Program-made: the position numbers and the translations under genes
Assembly: GCA_019058365.1 (NCBI GenBank)
Contig: JAHPZE010000002.1
Location: forward strand, 124,001 to 188,000
Direction: 5' to 3'
Length of the DNA stretch: 64,000 nucleotides
Source of the DNA: Promethearchaeota archaeon
Lineage (GTDB): Archaea; Asgardarchaeota; Lokiarchaeia; Sigyniarchaeales; SOKP01
The notes under the pieces: generated by a model
Told to the model about the DNA's origin: nothing
The model's input: only the letters and a program-made list of their open reading frames with translations
Database searches by the model: none
Part shown: piece by piece, positions 35,598 to 44,116 of the stretch
Layout: each line of letters opens with the position of its first letter
Numbering within the stretch: the stretch's first letter is position 1

Positions 35598-36116
35598 TCA
35601 TTGAGCACAAATACATTTTTCACAACAAGTTGCTTGCAAAGATACTTCTCCAAAATCAAGATTTAAATCTATTGGTAAGACAAGATCATTAACTACATTC
35701 TCAATGATGTCCATGTGGGCATATATAACATCTGGATTATTCCGAAAATGGATATTTACGATATTATCAAGGAATTTATAGTTGGTACCAATCAGAAGGA
35801 TGCTCATATTTCTATCTCCTGAAAGTTTAAATGCGTTAATCATGAAAGGGCAGTTTTTGACAGTCTCAATAACCTTTTTTGGATTCTTTGTTTGAATTTC
35901 AACTCTACCAAAACAGAGATCAGCTACTTTGATATTTACACCGGCCTGATATTTCAAAACGCCTAATTTTTCAAGCTTCTTGATGCGCATTCCCACAGTC
36001 GGTTGACTGCGATTAACTTGTCCCGCAATTTCTGTGTGTGTAAGTGTGGGCTCTTTTTGAATCAGGTCCATAATTTTACAATCAATATCATCAATACCAA
36101 TTTTGTCACTTATCAT
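35598..36116 (-). CDS. Lrp/AsnC-family regulator with C-terminal Cys motif (copy C)
   Basis: The HTH at about residues 22-48 (THTEIAGQVNRSQPTVGMRI) and the RAM-like domain are close to copy B. The C-terminus is TCCEKCICAQ, with four Cys in six residues, the richest of the three tails, and the Cys in NCPFMINAF is also shared. It is divergent from the ArsR gene; the 176 bp between carry an inverted/direct repeat (36164-36189) suited to be a shared operator. Confidence 0.88.
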   Translation of the reverse strand: MISDKIGIDDIDCKIMDLIQKEPTLTHTEIAGQVNRSQPTVGMRIKKLEKLGVLKYQAGVNIKVADLCFGRVEIQTKNPKKVIETVKNCPFMINAFKLSGDRNMSILLIGTNYKFLDNIVNIHFRNNPDVIYAHMDIIENVVNDLVLPIDLNLDFGEVSLQATCCEKCICAQ

Positions 36117-36163
36117 TTTCTTTACCTTTTAATTTTAAAATTAAAAATAAAACAATATTCACA

Positions 36164-36189
36164 TATCGCCATATAACGATAATACGATA
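36164..36189. promoter_or_regulatory. Candidate operator: TATCG...CGATA inverted repeat plus second CGATA
   Basis: TATCG, eight bases, CGATA, three bases, CGATA: an inverted half-site pair with a further direct copy (ACGATAA twice). It lies midway between the divergent Lrp copy C and ArsR genes, where a regulator of either would bind. Functional role is inferred. Confidence 0.4.
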
Positions 36190-36292
36190 ACATAATATTT
36201 AAACCTTTGTGATTTTCGTATTAATAATGAAATATTAATAATCCATTAAAACAAGCTTTAAAAACTAGTAAAAAAAATACTCTATTAAATCT

Positions 36293-36628
36293 ATGAGCGA
36301 ATTAAGAAAATACACAATAGAATTTTTAAAGGTATTAGCAGATTCAACAAGATTAGAAATCCTAGATCAATTAAAAAATAGTGAAAAAACCGCTAAAGAA
36401 ATTAAAGAGAAACTGAACAGATCTCAATCAACAATTTCCAAACATTTGAATTTGCTCATTGATAATAACCTTATAGATTTTGAGAAAAAAGATAATATTA
36501 AATTTTATAAGATTAAAAATAGCAATATTTTTACCCTTCTCTCTAATATAAATTCAACAGTAGCTAATATTAACTCTGAGAAACTTAAAGACTTAATTGA
36601 TGTTGACATCATTGATACATTATCTTAG
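36293..36628 (+). CDS. ArsR-family HTH regulator
   Basis: The 111-residue protein has the ArsR winged helix: LKVLADSTRLEILDQL, the recognition helix RSQSTISKHLNLL and the wing EKKDNIKFYKI. There are no cysteine pairs for metal binding, so it may respond to something other than arsenic or heavy metals. It is the first of five co-directional genes (GTPase 41 bp later, then kinase, response regulator and Hsp20) and could control them. Confidence 0.83.
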   Translation: MSELRKYTIEFLKVLADSTRLEILDQLKNSEKTAKEIKEKLNRSQSTISKHLNLLIDNNLIDFEKKDNIKFYKIKNSNIFTLLSNINSTVANINSEKLKDLIDVDIIDTLS

Positions 36629-36669
36629 CTTTTCAAGAATATATTTTATTTTAAAATCTCTTAAAAAAT

Positions 36670-37218
36670 ATGGAATCCTCAAAAAAAGATAAAGAAACTA
36701 AACAATCAATAAAGATTGTGCTTCTAGGATTAGATAATAGTGGGAAAACATCAATTTTGAATTGTTTAAAGGGTATTAAAGCTATTTCTGCTTTTAATAG
36801 TCTAATGCCCACTAAAGGTCTTGATGTTGAGCATTTTCAGGCCTTAAATTCAGAATATTCTATTTGGGATCTTGGCGGTCAAAAAGCATATCTTGATGAG
36901 TATTTCAACGATTTTAAAAAATATGTAAAGGGAACAAATAAATTTATATATGTAATTGATATTCAAGATGTTAATCGTTATGATATTGCCCTTGAATATA
37001 TGATCAAAGTAATAAATTCAATTGAAATACAAAATGGCATTGAGTTTTCTATTTTTCTCCATAAATTTGACCCAGATTTGGTATTTGATAGCAATTTAAA
37101 TGAAAATGTTATTGATGATTTTATAAGAAAAATAAGAGGGACTATTCCTCCAAAATTTAATTATTCACTTTATAGAACATCAATATACGCAATCTTTGAA
37201 AAATCTACAGTTATATAA
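36670..37218 (+). CDS. Rag/Arf-like small GTPase
   Basis: The 182-residue protein is a Ras-superfamily GTPase of the type expanded in Asgard archaea. The P-loop GLDNSGKTS is at residues 20-28, the G3 motif WDLGGQ at 66-71 (Gln71 for hydrolysis), and G4 reads HKFD at 131-134. WDxGGQ and HK[MF]D resemble Rag/Gtr GTPases, while DNSGKTS recalls Arf. There is no lipid-anchor motif. It lies 41 bp after the ArsR gene and 115 bp before a membrane histidine kinase. A Rag-like GTPase beside a protein with a longin-like domain is striking, because longin/roadblock proteins regulate Rag in eukaryotes. Confidence 0.85.
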   Translation: MESSKKDKETKQSIKIVLLGLDNSGKTSILNCLKGIKAISAFNSLMPTKGLDVEHFQALNSEYSIWDLGGQKAYLDEYFNDFKKYVKGTNKFIYVIDIQDVNRYDIALEYMIKVINSIEIQNGIEFSIFLHKFDPDLVFDSNLNENVIDDFIRKIRGTIPPKFNYSLYRTSIYAIFEKSTVI

Positions 37219-37333
37219 ATGATGTAGGTTTAGTGGTTTTAGCGATTTTAAATAATTTGAAAATTTTAAAATATGTTAGAAAAGAATACTATTTAGTATC
37301 GAAGGAAAAAAAGTCACAAGATTTCATAAATAT

Positions 37334-39508
37334 ATGTGGTCGCAGGAAGAAAAAAAGGAATTAACAAGTCGAGTAAAATGTAGATCATCGTTAATTGTTT
37401 TTGCTTTAATCTTGTTCCTTACTTATCTTACTCATTTCTATAGTTTTCTTTTATTTCATACTATTGCTGAGTTATTTAGTGTAGTTATTGCATTTGGCAT
37501 TTTTATAATTGGATGGAATACTCGAAAGAATATAGAGAGCTCGATTTTCTTAGTTCTAGGCGTCAGTTTATTATTTGTTGGCTCAATTGATCTAATCCAT
37601 ACTTTAGCATATAGTGGAATGAATATATTTGAAGGATATGACGCAAATTTACCTACTCAATTGTGGATAGCTGCCAGATATCTTCAAGCAGGTTCTTTTC
37701 TCATGGCATTTCTTTTAATGTATAAAAAGATAAATCCAAATCATTTAGTAATTGGATATACGGTTATAAGTACACTTTTGGTGGTATTAATTTTTAATAG
37801 GATTTTTCCAGATTGCTATATTGAAGGGACAGGGCTCACACCATTTAAAATTATCAGCGAATATATAATTATTGGAATTTTAGCAGTATCTATAATAGTA
37901 TTATATAAAAATAGAAAAGAGCTCAATTTAACAACGTTTCGATTGAAAATCTTTTCGATTTTATCACTAATAATAGCGGAGGTAGCTTTTACTTTTTATA
38001 TTGGTGTATATGATCTTTCTAATTTAATAGGGCATATCTTTAAAATAATTTCTTTTTATTTTATTTATTTAGCAATTGTCCAAAAGGGATTTGAGGATCC
38101 TTTAAATACTTTATTCACAAGATTAAAACAGAGTGAGGAATTTATAAAAACAGCATTAAATACTCAAATGGATACTTTTTTTGTATTCAATCCAAAGAAC
38201 GGTAAAGCGATAAGATGGAATAAAGCTTTTAATGAGATCAGTGGCTATACTGATAAGGAAATATTATCCATGAAAGCACCTGATTCTTATTACAACCAAG
38301 AAGATTTAGAAAAAGCTGAAAAGGCTATACGTAATGCCATAGAAACTGGCAATACTACAGTTCAAATGGAATTAATTACAAAAGAAGGGAAAAAAATACC
38401 CTTTGAATATTTAGGCTCAGTTATTATTGATGATCATGGAGATATTAATTATATCGTTTCTGTTGGTCGAAATATTACTCAACGTATACAAGCAGAAGAA
38501 GAAATTAAGAGTTTAGCAAAGTTTCCTTCAGAGAATCCAAATCCAGTATTAAGAGTCAGTAATGAAATTGTCCTATATATAAATGATGCTGGTCAAAAAT
38601 TGTTTAATATTGAGGTTGGGAAGAAGATGCCACCTAGTTTAAATAATGTAGTAGGGGAAGTCTTTCATACTCAAATAATTCACCAAATTGAGCTTGAATT
38701 AAATAATCAATTTTACTCATTTACTATAACACCCATAACTGAAAAATCATATCTTAATATTTATGGTCTTAATATCACAGAGAGAATTTTAGCAGAAAGA
38801 AGAATTAAAAACTTGGTATCGACAATTTCTCATGAACTGAGAACACCAATAACCGTTCTAATGATGTCCTTAGATTTATACAGGCAAAAAAAAACTTCAC
38901 TAACCCCTGAACTACAAAACTACATTATTGAGACAGGAGAGAAGAATCTCTCACTTCTAAAAGATTTATCAGAAGATATTCTCATGCTCTCTCAAATTGA
39001 TGAACAAAAAATAGAACTTAATTTTGAAAATTATAATCCCTTAAAGCTATTACAAGATATGGAATTATTCTTTGCTCCTTTTGCTCAAGAAAAAAACATT
39101 ACTTTTGAAATTAATATTAGTGAAGATATCAATATGAAAGGGGACATTAAAAGGATTGATCAAGTTTTTCGAATTCTTCTTGATAACGCAATAAAATATT
39201 CACATGAAAATACAATTATCAAGATAATTGTGATTGAAAATTACAAAGGAAGATTTAATCCTAAAGGAAAAAATGGGACTTTATATCAATTTAAAAATAG
39301 TGGTATCGGAATTAGTAAAGATGATCTACCTCATATTTTTGAGAGGTTCTATCGAGCTTCAAATGTAAGCGAAACTTCTGGAACCGGATTAGGTTTATCA
39401 ATAGCAAAGGATATAATAGAACTTCACCAGGGAGAAATTTTTGTTGAAAGCAAATTAGGAAATGAAACAACCTTTTCCATTTTTTTTCCAAGAATAGAAA
39501 ATTTTTAA
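37334..39508 (+). CDS. Membrane sensor histidine kinase (MASE3-like, PAS)
   Basis: The 724-residue protein begins with about eight hydrophobic segments (residues 15-250) similar to MASE3 sensor domains, then one clear PAS domain (about 268-385, NGKAIRWNKAFNEISGYTDKE) and a second PAS-like region (395-480). The HisKA helix has the phospho-acceptor His500 in SHELRTPI. The ATP domain shows DNAIKYS, GIGISKDDLPHIFERFYR and GTGLGLSIAK. The first glycine box reads NSGIGI with Asn where Asp is usual, which some kinases tolerate. Its cognate partner is presumably the response regulator 60 bp downstream. Confidence 0.92.
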   Translation: MWSQEEKKELTSRVKCRSSLIVFALILFLTYLTHFYSFLLFHTIAELFSVVIAFGIFIIGWNTRKNIESSIFLVLGVSLLFVGSIDLIHTLAYSGMNIFEGYDANLPTQLWIAARYLQAGSFLMAFLLMYKKINPNHLVIGYTVISTLLVVLIFNRIFPDCYIEGTGLTPFKIISEYIIIGILAVSIIVLYKNRKELNLTTFRLKIFSILSLIIAEVAFTFYIGVYDLSNLIGHIFKIISFYFIYLAIVQKGFEDPLNTLFTRLKQSEEFIKTALNTQMDTFFVFNPKNGKAIRWNKAFNEISGYTDKEILSMKAPDSYYNQEDLEKAEKAIRNAIETGNTTVQMELITKEGKKIPFEYLGSVIIDDHGDINYIVSVGRNITQRIQAEEEIKSLAKFPSENPNPVLRVSNEIVLYINDAGQKLFNIEVGKKMPPSLNNVVGEVFHTQIIHQIELELNNQFYSFTITPITEKSYLNIYGLNITERILAERRIKNLVSTISHELRTPITVLMMSLDLYRQKKTSLTPELQNYIIETGEKNLSLLKDLSEDILMLSQIDEQKIELNFENYNPLKLLQDMELFFAPFAQEKNITFEINISEDINMKGDIKRIDQVFRILLDNAIKYSHENTIIKIIVIENYKGRFNPKGKNGTLYQFKNSGIGISKDDLPHIFERFYRASNVSETSGTGLGLSIAKDIIELHQGEIFVESKLGNETTFSIFFPRIENF

Positions 39509-39568
39509 AATAAAATTTAAATTAATTCTAATTGATATTTTCACTAAAAGAGTATCAAGCGAATCACA

Positions 39569-40480
39569 ATGCAAGCTGAGTCTCAATCTGTAATACTCAT
39601 AGTTGATGACAACGTAGATATCTTATATCATTTAAAAGTCTTATTAGAAGATAATAACTATGTAGTTAAAACAGCAGTAAATGGTAGAGATGCTATAAAA
39701 CTTTTATCTGAAATAAAATCACCTCCAGATGTAATCATTAGTGATATTATGATGCCAGGAATGAATGGCTATGATTTTTTTGAGGCAGTATCTAATACCC
39801 CTCAATGGAATCGAATTCCATTTCTATTTCTAACTGCTAAAGCCGCTCCTGAGGATATTCGGTTGGGTAAAATGTTAGGTGTAGACGATTACATAACGAA
39901 ACCCTTTAAAAGGGAAGATTTAATTGCATCAATTTCGGGGAAAATTGCACGAAATAATAAAAGTAATCTTATCGATAAGGAGATTAAACAATTACTCTCC
40001 TCGTTAAAAATTCAGATGCAACCCTCCATTTCTAATAAAGATCAACAATTTTTATGTTTAACTATGGTATATTGGAATGATATTACTGGTCCTACTGTAA
40101 AGGAAGGTTACCCCTCTGATGAAAATTTACCTTTTTCAATTAATACAATTGGCAAGCAATTATTTCATGCTGCAACTTCGATCTATGGGCATGATAAAAT
40201 CACGAAATCTCAAGGTATATTACTTAACATTGAAAATATTAAGAATAAGGGCTATTTGTTTTTTGATTCTTTTCCCACTGAAAATGAGAGATATGGAGAA
40301 AAACAATACATGTTATCAGTAATCACGCCAAATTTATCTTATTTTAGTTCACTTAAAATCAGAGAGATTCTGAAAGAAATCTCTGAAAAAGTAAAAAAGA
40401 ACCAAGATTGGGATATAAAAGAATATTGGGGAAAAATTTTAGAAATTTTATCAGTAGACTCAGGTTTATTCCACCCTTAA
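39569..40480 (+). CDS. Response regulator with longin-like output domain
   Basis: Residues 8-130 form a receiver domain: DD at 13-14, phospho-acceptor Asp59 in SDIMMPG, LTAK and ITKPF. Residues 158-290 are not a DNA-binding domain. They start LTMVYWNDITGPTV, with the 'x-x-x-x-GP-x-V' loop and following strands that resemble longin domains such as those at the start of Nprl2-type proteins, ending in a long helix. I infer a phospho-controlled longin or roadblock-like partner for the GTPase two genes upstream. The REC part is certain; the longin assignment is a pattern-based inference. Confidence 0.8.
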   Translation: MQAESQSVILIVDDNVDILYHLKVLLEDNNYVVKTAVNGRDAIKLLSEIKSPPDVIISDIMMPGMNGYDFFEAVSNTPQWNRIPFLFLTAKAAPEDIRLGKMLGVDDYITKPFKREDLIASISGKIARNNKSNLIDKEIKQLLSSLKIQMQPSISNKDQQFLCLTMVYWNDITGPTVKEGYPSDENLPFSINTIGKQLFHAATSIYGHDKITKSQGILLNIENIKNKGYLFFDSFPTENERYGEKQYMLSVITPNLSYFSSLKIREILKEISEKVKKNQDWDIKEYWGKILEILSVDSGLFHP

Positions 40481-40663
40481 TATGATTCTGTATTACTTAA
40501 AATCTATAGTGTTATAAATTAAAAATAGATCTGATTTTTAAATTAATAATTAAGCGAAAAAATCTCTTTTTTTAATAATATCTAGAAAGAACTTTTAAAT
40601 CAGCTCTTTTAGATCAAGATATCAAGAAATAAACTTATAATTTTAACCATTTAGGTGAAAAAT

Positions 40664-40978
40664 ATGTCTGAAATAAAAGAAACAGAAAAATATTTAATGT
40701 CTCCAGAGGTGTGTTCTTGGGCGGATGACGAAGATAATACCTATAAGATTGAAATTCAATTGCCCGGAGTAGAGAAAGAAACAATTAAACTTAAAATGCA
40801 TGATGATAGCTTTTTCGTTAAAGGAGAAACTGAAGATACTACTTTTATAGGTTCCTATACTGTTTGTTGTCCTATAAAACCAGAAGAAGCAAAAGCTGTT
40901 TATAAAAATGGACTTCTTAAGATTGAAGTGCCTTTCAAAGAGCCCGAGTTCCATAGTGTTGAGATTGAAATTGAATAA
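40664..40978 (+). CDS. Small heat shock protein Hsp20
   Basis: This 104-residue alpha-crystallin-domain chaperone has IEIQLPGVEKETIKLKMHDDSFFVKGET and the strand KNGLLKIEVPF (broken here to short pieces), which are typical of archaeal Hsp20. The N-terminal arm is very short and there is no IxI tail, only SVEIEIE. AGGTGA lies 9 bases before ATG 40664; an in-frame GTG within that site is not the start. A ten-T run follows the gene. Confidence 0.88.
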   Translation: MSEIKETEKYLMSPEVCSWADDEDNTYKIEIQLPGVEKETIKLKMHDDSFFVKGETEDTTFIGSYTVCCPIKPEEAKAVYKNGLLKIEVPFKEPEFHSVEIEIE

Positions 40979-40981
40979 ATC

Positions 40982-40991
40982 TTTTTTTTTT
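40982..40991 (+). terminator. Poly-T terminator after hsp20
   Basis: A run of ten T starts three bases after the hsp20 stop codon and is followed by more T-rich sequence, the usual form of an archaeal intrinsic terminator. It would end the ArsR-to-Hsp20 gene series. Confidence 0.5.
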
Positions 40992-41075
40992 CTTATTCTT
41001 AAAATTAAAATTGTTTTAATAAATTAAACAATATTTTAATTAAGTAATTTTATGTATTTGTATTCTGATTAAACT

Positions 41076-41609
41076 ATGATTAAGATTATCCAAATTGAAA
41101 CTGACGATTATAAAAATCAAGTTAAGGAATTATACTCAGAATACCTTGAATGGGTCGTGTTAAACATAAATAAGGAGCTAAATCTTAATTTCAACATTGC
41201 TGAGGTAGTTAAAGAAGCAGTTGATGCAAGTATGAATGAATTTTATAAGTTTCTACCTCCTGAGGGATGTTTATTTCTCTGTAAATTCGAGAATAAAATT
41301 ATTGGATTAGCATCAATGAGGAGGATTGATCGGATAATTGGTGAGATTAAAAGAATGTATGTTCGTCCTGAATTTCGGGGTAAAGGTCTAGGTAAGCAAT
41401 TACTGGAAAGCTTGATTAATAAAACACGTATTCTAAAGTTTTCAAAACTTCGACTAGATACAGGTCCATTCATGAAAGAAGCTCGAGGACTGTATAAATT
41501 AATTGGCTTTAACGAAATTGATCCATATCAAGAGAGTGAGGTTATTCAAAATGAGATTTTAGAACCTATTCGCAAAAATTGGATCTTTATGGAAATGCTC
41601 ATAAAATAA
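41076..41609 (+). CDS. GNAT-family N-acetyltransferase
   Basis: The 177-residue protein has the acetyl-CoA site of GNAT enzymes: IKRMYVRPEFRGKGLGKQLL with R/Q-x-x-G-x-G/A at RGKGLG (about residue 108), then LRLDTGPFMKEARGLYKLIGF. A helical N-terminal extension of about 50 residues precedes it. The acceptor is unknown. It is a lone gene convergent with trxB. Confidence 0.85.
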   Translation: MIKIIQIETDDYKNQVKELYSEYLEWVVLNINKELNLNFNIAEVVKEAVDASMNEFYKFLPPEGCLFLCKFENKIIGLASMRRIDRIIGEIKRMYVRPEFRGKGLGKQLLESLINKTRILKFSKLRLDTGPFMKEARGLYKLIGFNEIDPYQESEVIQNEILEPIRKNWIFMEMLIK

Positions 41610-41634
41610 GAATTCTTTAAGAAAAAATTATCTA

Positions 41635-42579
41635 TTAATATTCAATATTCATTTCTTTAACGTAATCGAAAGCAGAATATGCGGCTATTACTCCTTCAGA
41701 AACTCCGGTAATAGCTTGTTTAAAAGGTGCATCAGCTACATCTCCCGCAGCAAAGATGCCTGGAATATTTGTTTCTGATTTACGATTAATTTTAATCTCA
41801 CCTTTTCTATTTGTTTCAACTCCAATATGATTTGCTAATTCAGATTTAGGAATCGATCCTATCTCAATAAATACACCATCTACTTCAAATTCTTTTCCAT
41901 TATCAAAAATTACTGATTTTACTGTTGTATCGCCTTTAATTTCTACAATTTTTGTTTTGTAAATTATCTTAATTTTATCATTATCGTACACTCTTCTCTT
42001 GTTTATTGGTTCAGCTCTAATTTCTTCTCCTCGATAAATAATATATACCTTATTTACACTTTGAGCTAAAAATAAGGCTTCTTTAGCAGCGGAGTCACTC
42101 CCACCAATCACACAAACACTTTTATCCTTATAAAATGGTCCATCACAAGTCGCACAATATGAAACACCTCTCCCAACAAATTTTTCTTCCCCAGGAATGC
42201 CTAACTTCCTTCTTTCTGACCCAGTTGCTATGCAAATTGAATGAGCTTTAAATTTTTGAAAGAAAGAATGAAGTTCAAAGTGATCATCAACTCTATCAAT
42301 ACTCCGTATCTCATCTGAGATGTAAGGGATCTTGAGTGAGTCCATGTGGTCCTTAAACATATCCATCAATCCTTGACCACTTATTGATGTAATAGCGGGA
42401 TAATTCTCTACAATATGAGTTGTTGCAATTAATCCTCCAAAAGTTTTACCAACGACTAAGATATCCATCGCAAATCGAGCTGCATATATGGCACATCCTA
42501 ATGCGGCAGGACCTCCTCCTAAAATTATAAGATCGTACGTTTTTTCTAAATCAATCTCATCCATATCAATATTGAACAT
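41635..42579 (-). CDS. trxB: Thioredoxin reductase-like FAD enzyme
   Basis: The 314-residue flavoenzyme has the FAD motif GGGPAALGCAIYAARF near residue 22, the active-site pair CATC at about 140, a second Rossmann GGSDSAAKEA and the FAD motif GIFAAGDVADAP. It reduces a thioredoxin-like partner. GGAGGT lies eight bases before the ATG, and the start overlaps the end of the upstream PDO gene by 14 bp, which makes the PDO protein the obvious partner. Confidence 0.93.
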   Translation of the reverse strand: MFNIDMDEIDLEKTYDLIILGGGPAALGCAIYAARFAMDILVVGKTFGGLIATTHIVENYPAITSISGQGLMDMFKDHMDSLKIPYISDEIRSIDRVDDHFELHSFFQKFKAHSICIATGSERRKLGIPGEEKFVGRGVSYCATCDGPFYKDKSVCVIGGSDSAAKEALFLAQSVNKVYIIYRGEEIRAEPINKRRVYDNDKIKIIYKTKIVEIKGDTTVKSVIFDNGKEFEVDGVFIEIGSIPKSELANHIGVETNRKGEIKINRKSETNIPGIFAAGDVADAPFKQAITGVSEGVIAAYSAFDYVKEMNIEY

Positions 42580-43249
42580 GTATATTACCTCCGATCAACG
42601 CTCTTAATATTTCATTTGCACCAACCATTCCAACCAAAGTTTTTTGATCATTTATGATAGTATAAGGAACGCCTGCTGCGTCATAATATTGACCGATATC
42701 TGGATTTGCCATAATATCTATAATCACGGTTCTTATTTTCCCCTTAGATGCAATAGCAAAGTTATTGGCGATAGTAGAGACTTGAGGGCAGTAAGGGCAC
42801 GTTTCCGTTATCATTACTTTAATTGTGGAAGGTTGAATTCTGTCTAAATTTTGTTTTATTGTAGCTTCGTAATAATTTGGTGCTCCAGCAAAAGCGAATA
42901 TAGCTTGGATAAACGGTTGAATTTCACCACCTTGCGGGGCTGCTAAATATCGTATAATTTCTCTTCCCTCCTCATCAATAAATAAGATTGTAGGCACTCT
43001 CGAAATATCATACTTTTTAGTAAATTCAGGGTTATCATCAATACATAATTCCTCAATTGTTAGCATTCCATTGGAATTTTCTTCATATATTCTCAATAGT
43101 GCCATAAATTGATTACAATCCATACACTCTCTTATTAAACTCCCCGATGAAGGCTTTATTTTACATGTAAAAACCTCTAATTTAACAGGTTTTTTTAATT
43201 TAGCCATTTCTCTTTTAATTATATCTTTATATCTATCATCCTGAGACAT
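42566..43249 (-). CDS. Protein disulfide oxidoreductase (PDO), glutaredoxin-like
   Basis: The 227-residue protein consists of two thioredoxin folds. The first has CMDC (about residue 38) and the second CPYC (about 149), the active motif of archaeal PDOs. These proteins shuffle disulfides in the cytoplasm and accept electrons from thioredoxin reductase, here encoded by the overlapping next gene. Start ATG 43249 is eight bases after AGGTGA. A paralogue lies just upstream. Confidence 0.9.
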   Translation of the reverse strand: MSQDDRYKDIIKREMAKLKKPVKLEVFTCKIKPSSGSLIRECMDCNQFMALLRIYEENSNGMLTIEELCIDDNPEFTKKYDISRVPTILFIDEEGREIIRYLAAPQGGEIQPFIQAIFAFAGAPNYYEATIKQNLDRIQPSTIKVMITETCPYCPQVSTIANNFAIASKGKIRTVIIDIMANPDIGQYYDAAGVPYTIINDQKTLVGMVGANEILRALIGGNIHVQY

Positions 43250-43272
43250 TTTCAAAAATCACCTAAATATAA

Positions 43273-43965
43273 TTAAGCATACATTCCTCCAAAATCTCTT
43301 TCTCCTTTTGTAAGTTTATCAAGTAAATCTTGAGGTGTAAACATTCCGTAAATATGATCCTTCTCATTTATTACTGTATGAGGGACTCCTTGAACTTGAT
43401 ATTTCATACCAATGTCTGGATTTAAATTAACATCAATTATTTCTGCTGAAATCTTTCCTTTAGAAACTATTGCAAATAAAGTTAGTACTGGGACAGTAGC
43501 AGGACAATATGGACATGTTGGTGTTATAAAGATTTTCATTTTTGATTTTGATATCTTTTTAAGATGAGTAATGATTTGATCCGCATAATAAGGTCTTACT
43601 CCTGAAAAATATTGTATACTATTGAGAAAAGGTACAAATTCAGATCCTATAGGGTGTGCTAAATATCGAATAATCTCTTCATTATTGTCATCAGCAAATA
43701 GAATAGCAGGTATTTTATCAACATTGAATTTCTTTGCTTCTTCTTCATTTTCTTCAGTAGATATTTCCTCAATTATTAGCTTTCCATTAGAAAGATCTTC
43801 TAAAGTTTTTAATAACTCATATGTTCCCTCACAAGCCATACACTTTCTTATTTTTGTTCCATCTTCTTTAGTTTTAAAATCAGTAAATAGTTTAAGTACA
43901 ACTTTTTCTTTTAGTTTGGCCATCTCTCTTTTTATATTATTCATCTCATTTTCGGAAAATAACAA
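43273..43965 (-). CDS. Protein disulfide oxidoreductase (PDO) paralogue
   Basis: This copy has CMAC in the first thioredoxin fold and CPYC in the second, and is similar over its whole length to the downstream PDO (IKREMAKLK, IFITPTCPYCPATVPVL). Tandem duplication is clear. I chose a TTG start at 43965 because GGGTGATTAT precedes it and the N-terminus then has exactly the length of the other copy; an in-frame ATG lies four codons upstream within the ribosome binding site. Confidence 0.88.
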   Translation of the reverse strand: MLFSENEMNNIKREMAKLKEKVVLKLFTDFKTKEDGTKIRKCMACEGTYELLKTLEDLSNGKLIIEEISTEENEEEAKKFNVDKIPAILFADDNNEEIIRYLAHPIGSEFVPFLNSIQYFSGVRPYYADQIITHLKKISKSKMKIFITPTCPYCPATVPVLTLFAIVSKGKISAEIIDVNLNPDIGMKYQVQGVPHTVINEKDHIYGMFTPQDLLDKLTKGERDFGGMYA

Positions 43966-44116
43966 ATAATCACCCATTTGTTCATTCTAATATGAATATT
44001 TACTTTCACACTTAAAAGAATTTTTCATTTAAATTATAAAAAAAATCAGTTTAGAATTACTATAAGATAAATTCTAATGGAATTGTATTAATAGTTAAAA
44101 ATATAAATTTTATTGA

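Noticed and set aside
43622..43969. 115-residue plus-strand frame
   Set aside because: It lies entirely antisense to the second PDO gene; composition is that of a shadow frame.
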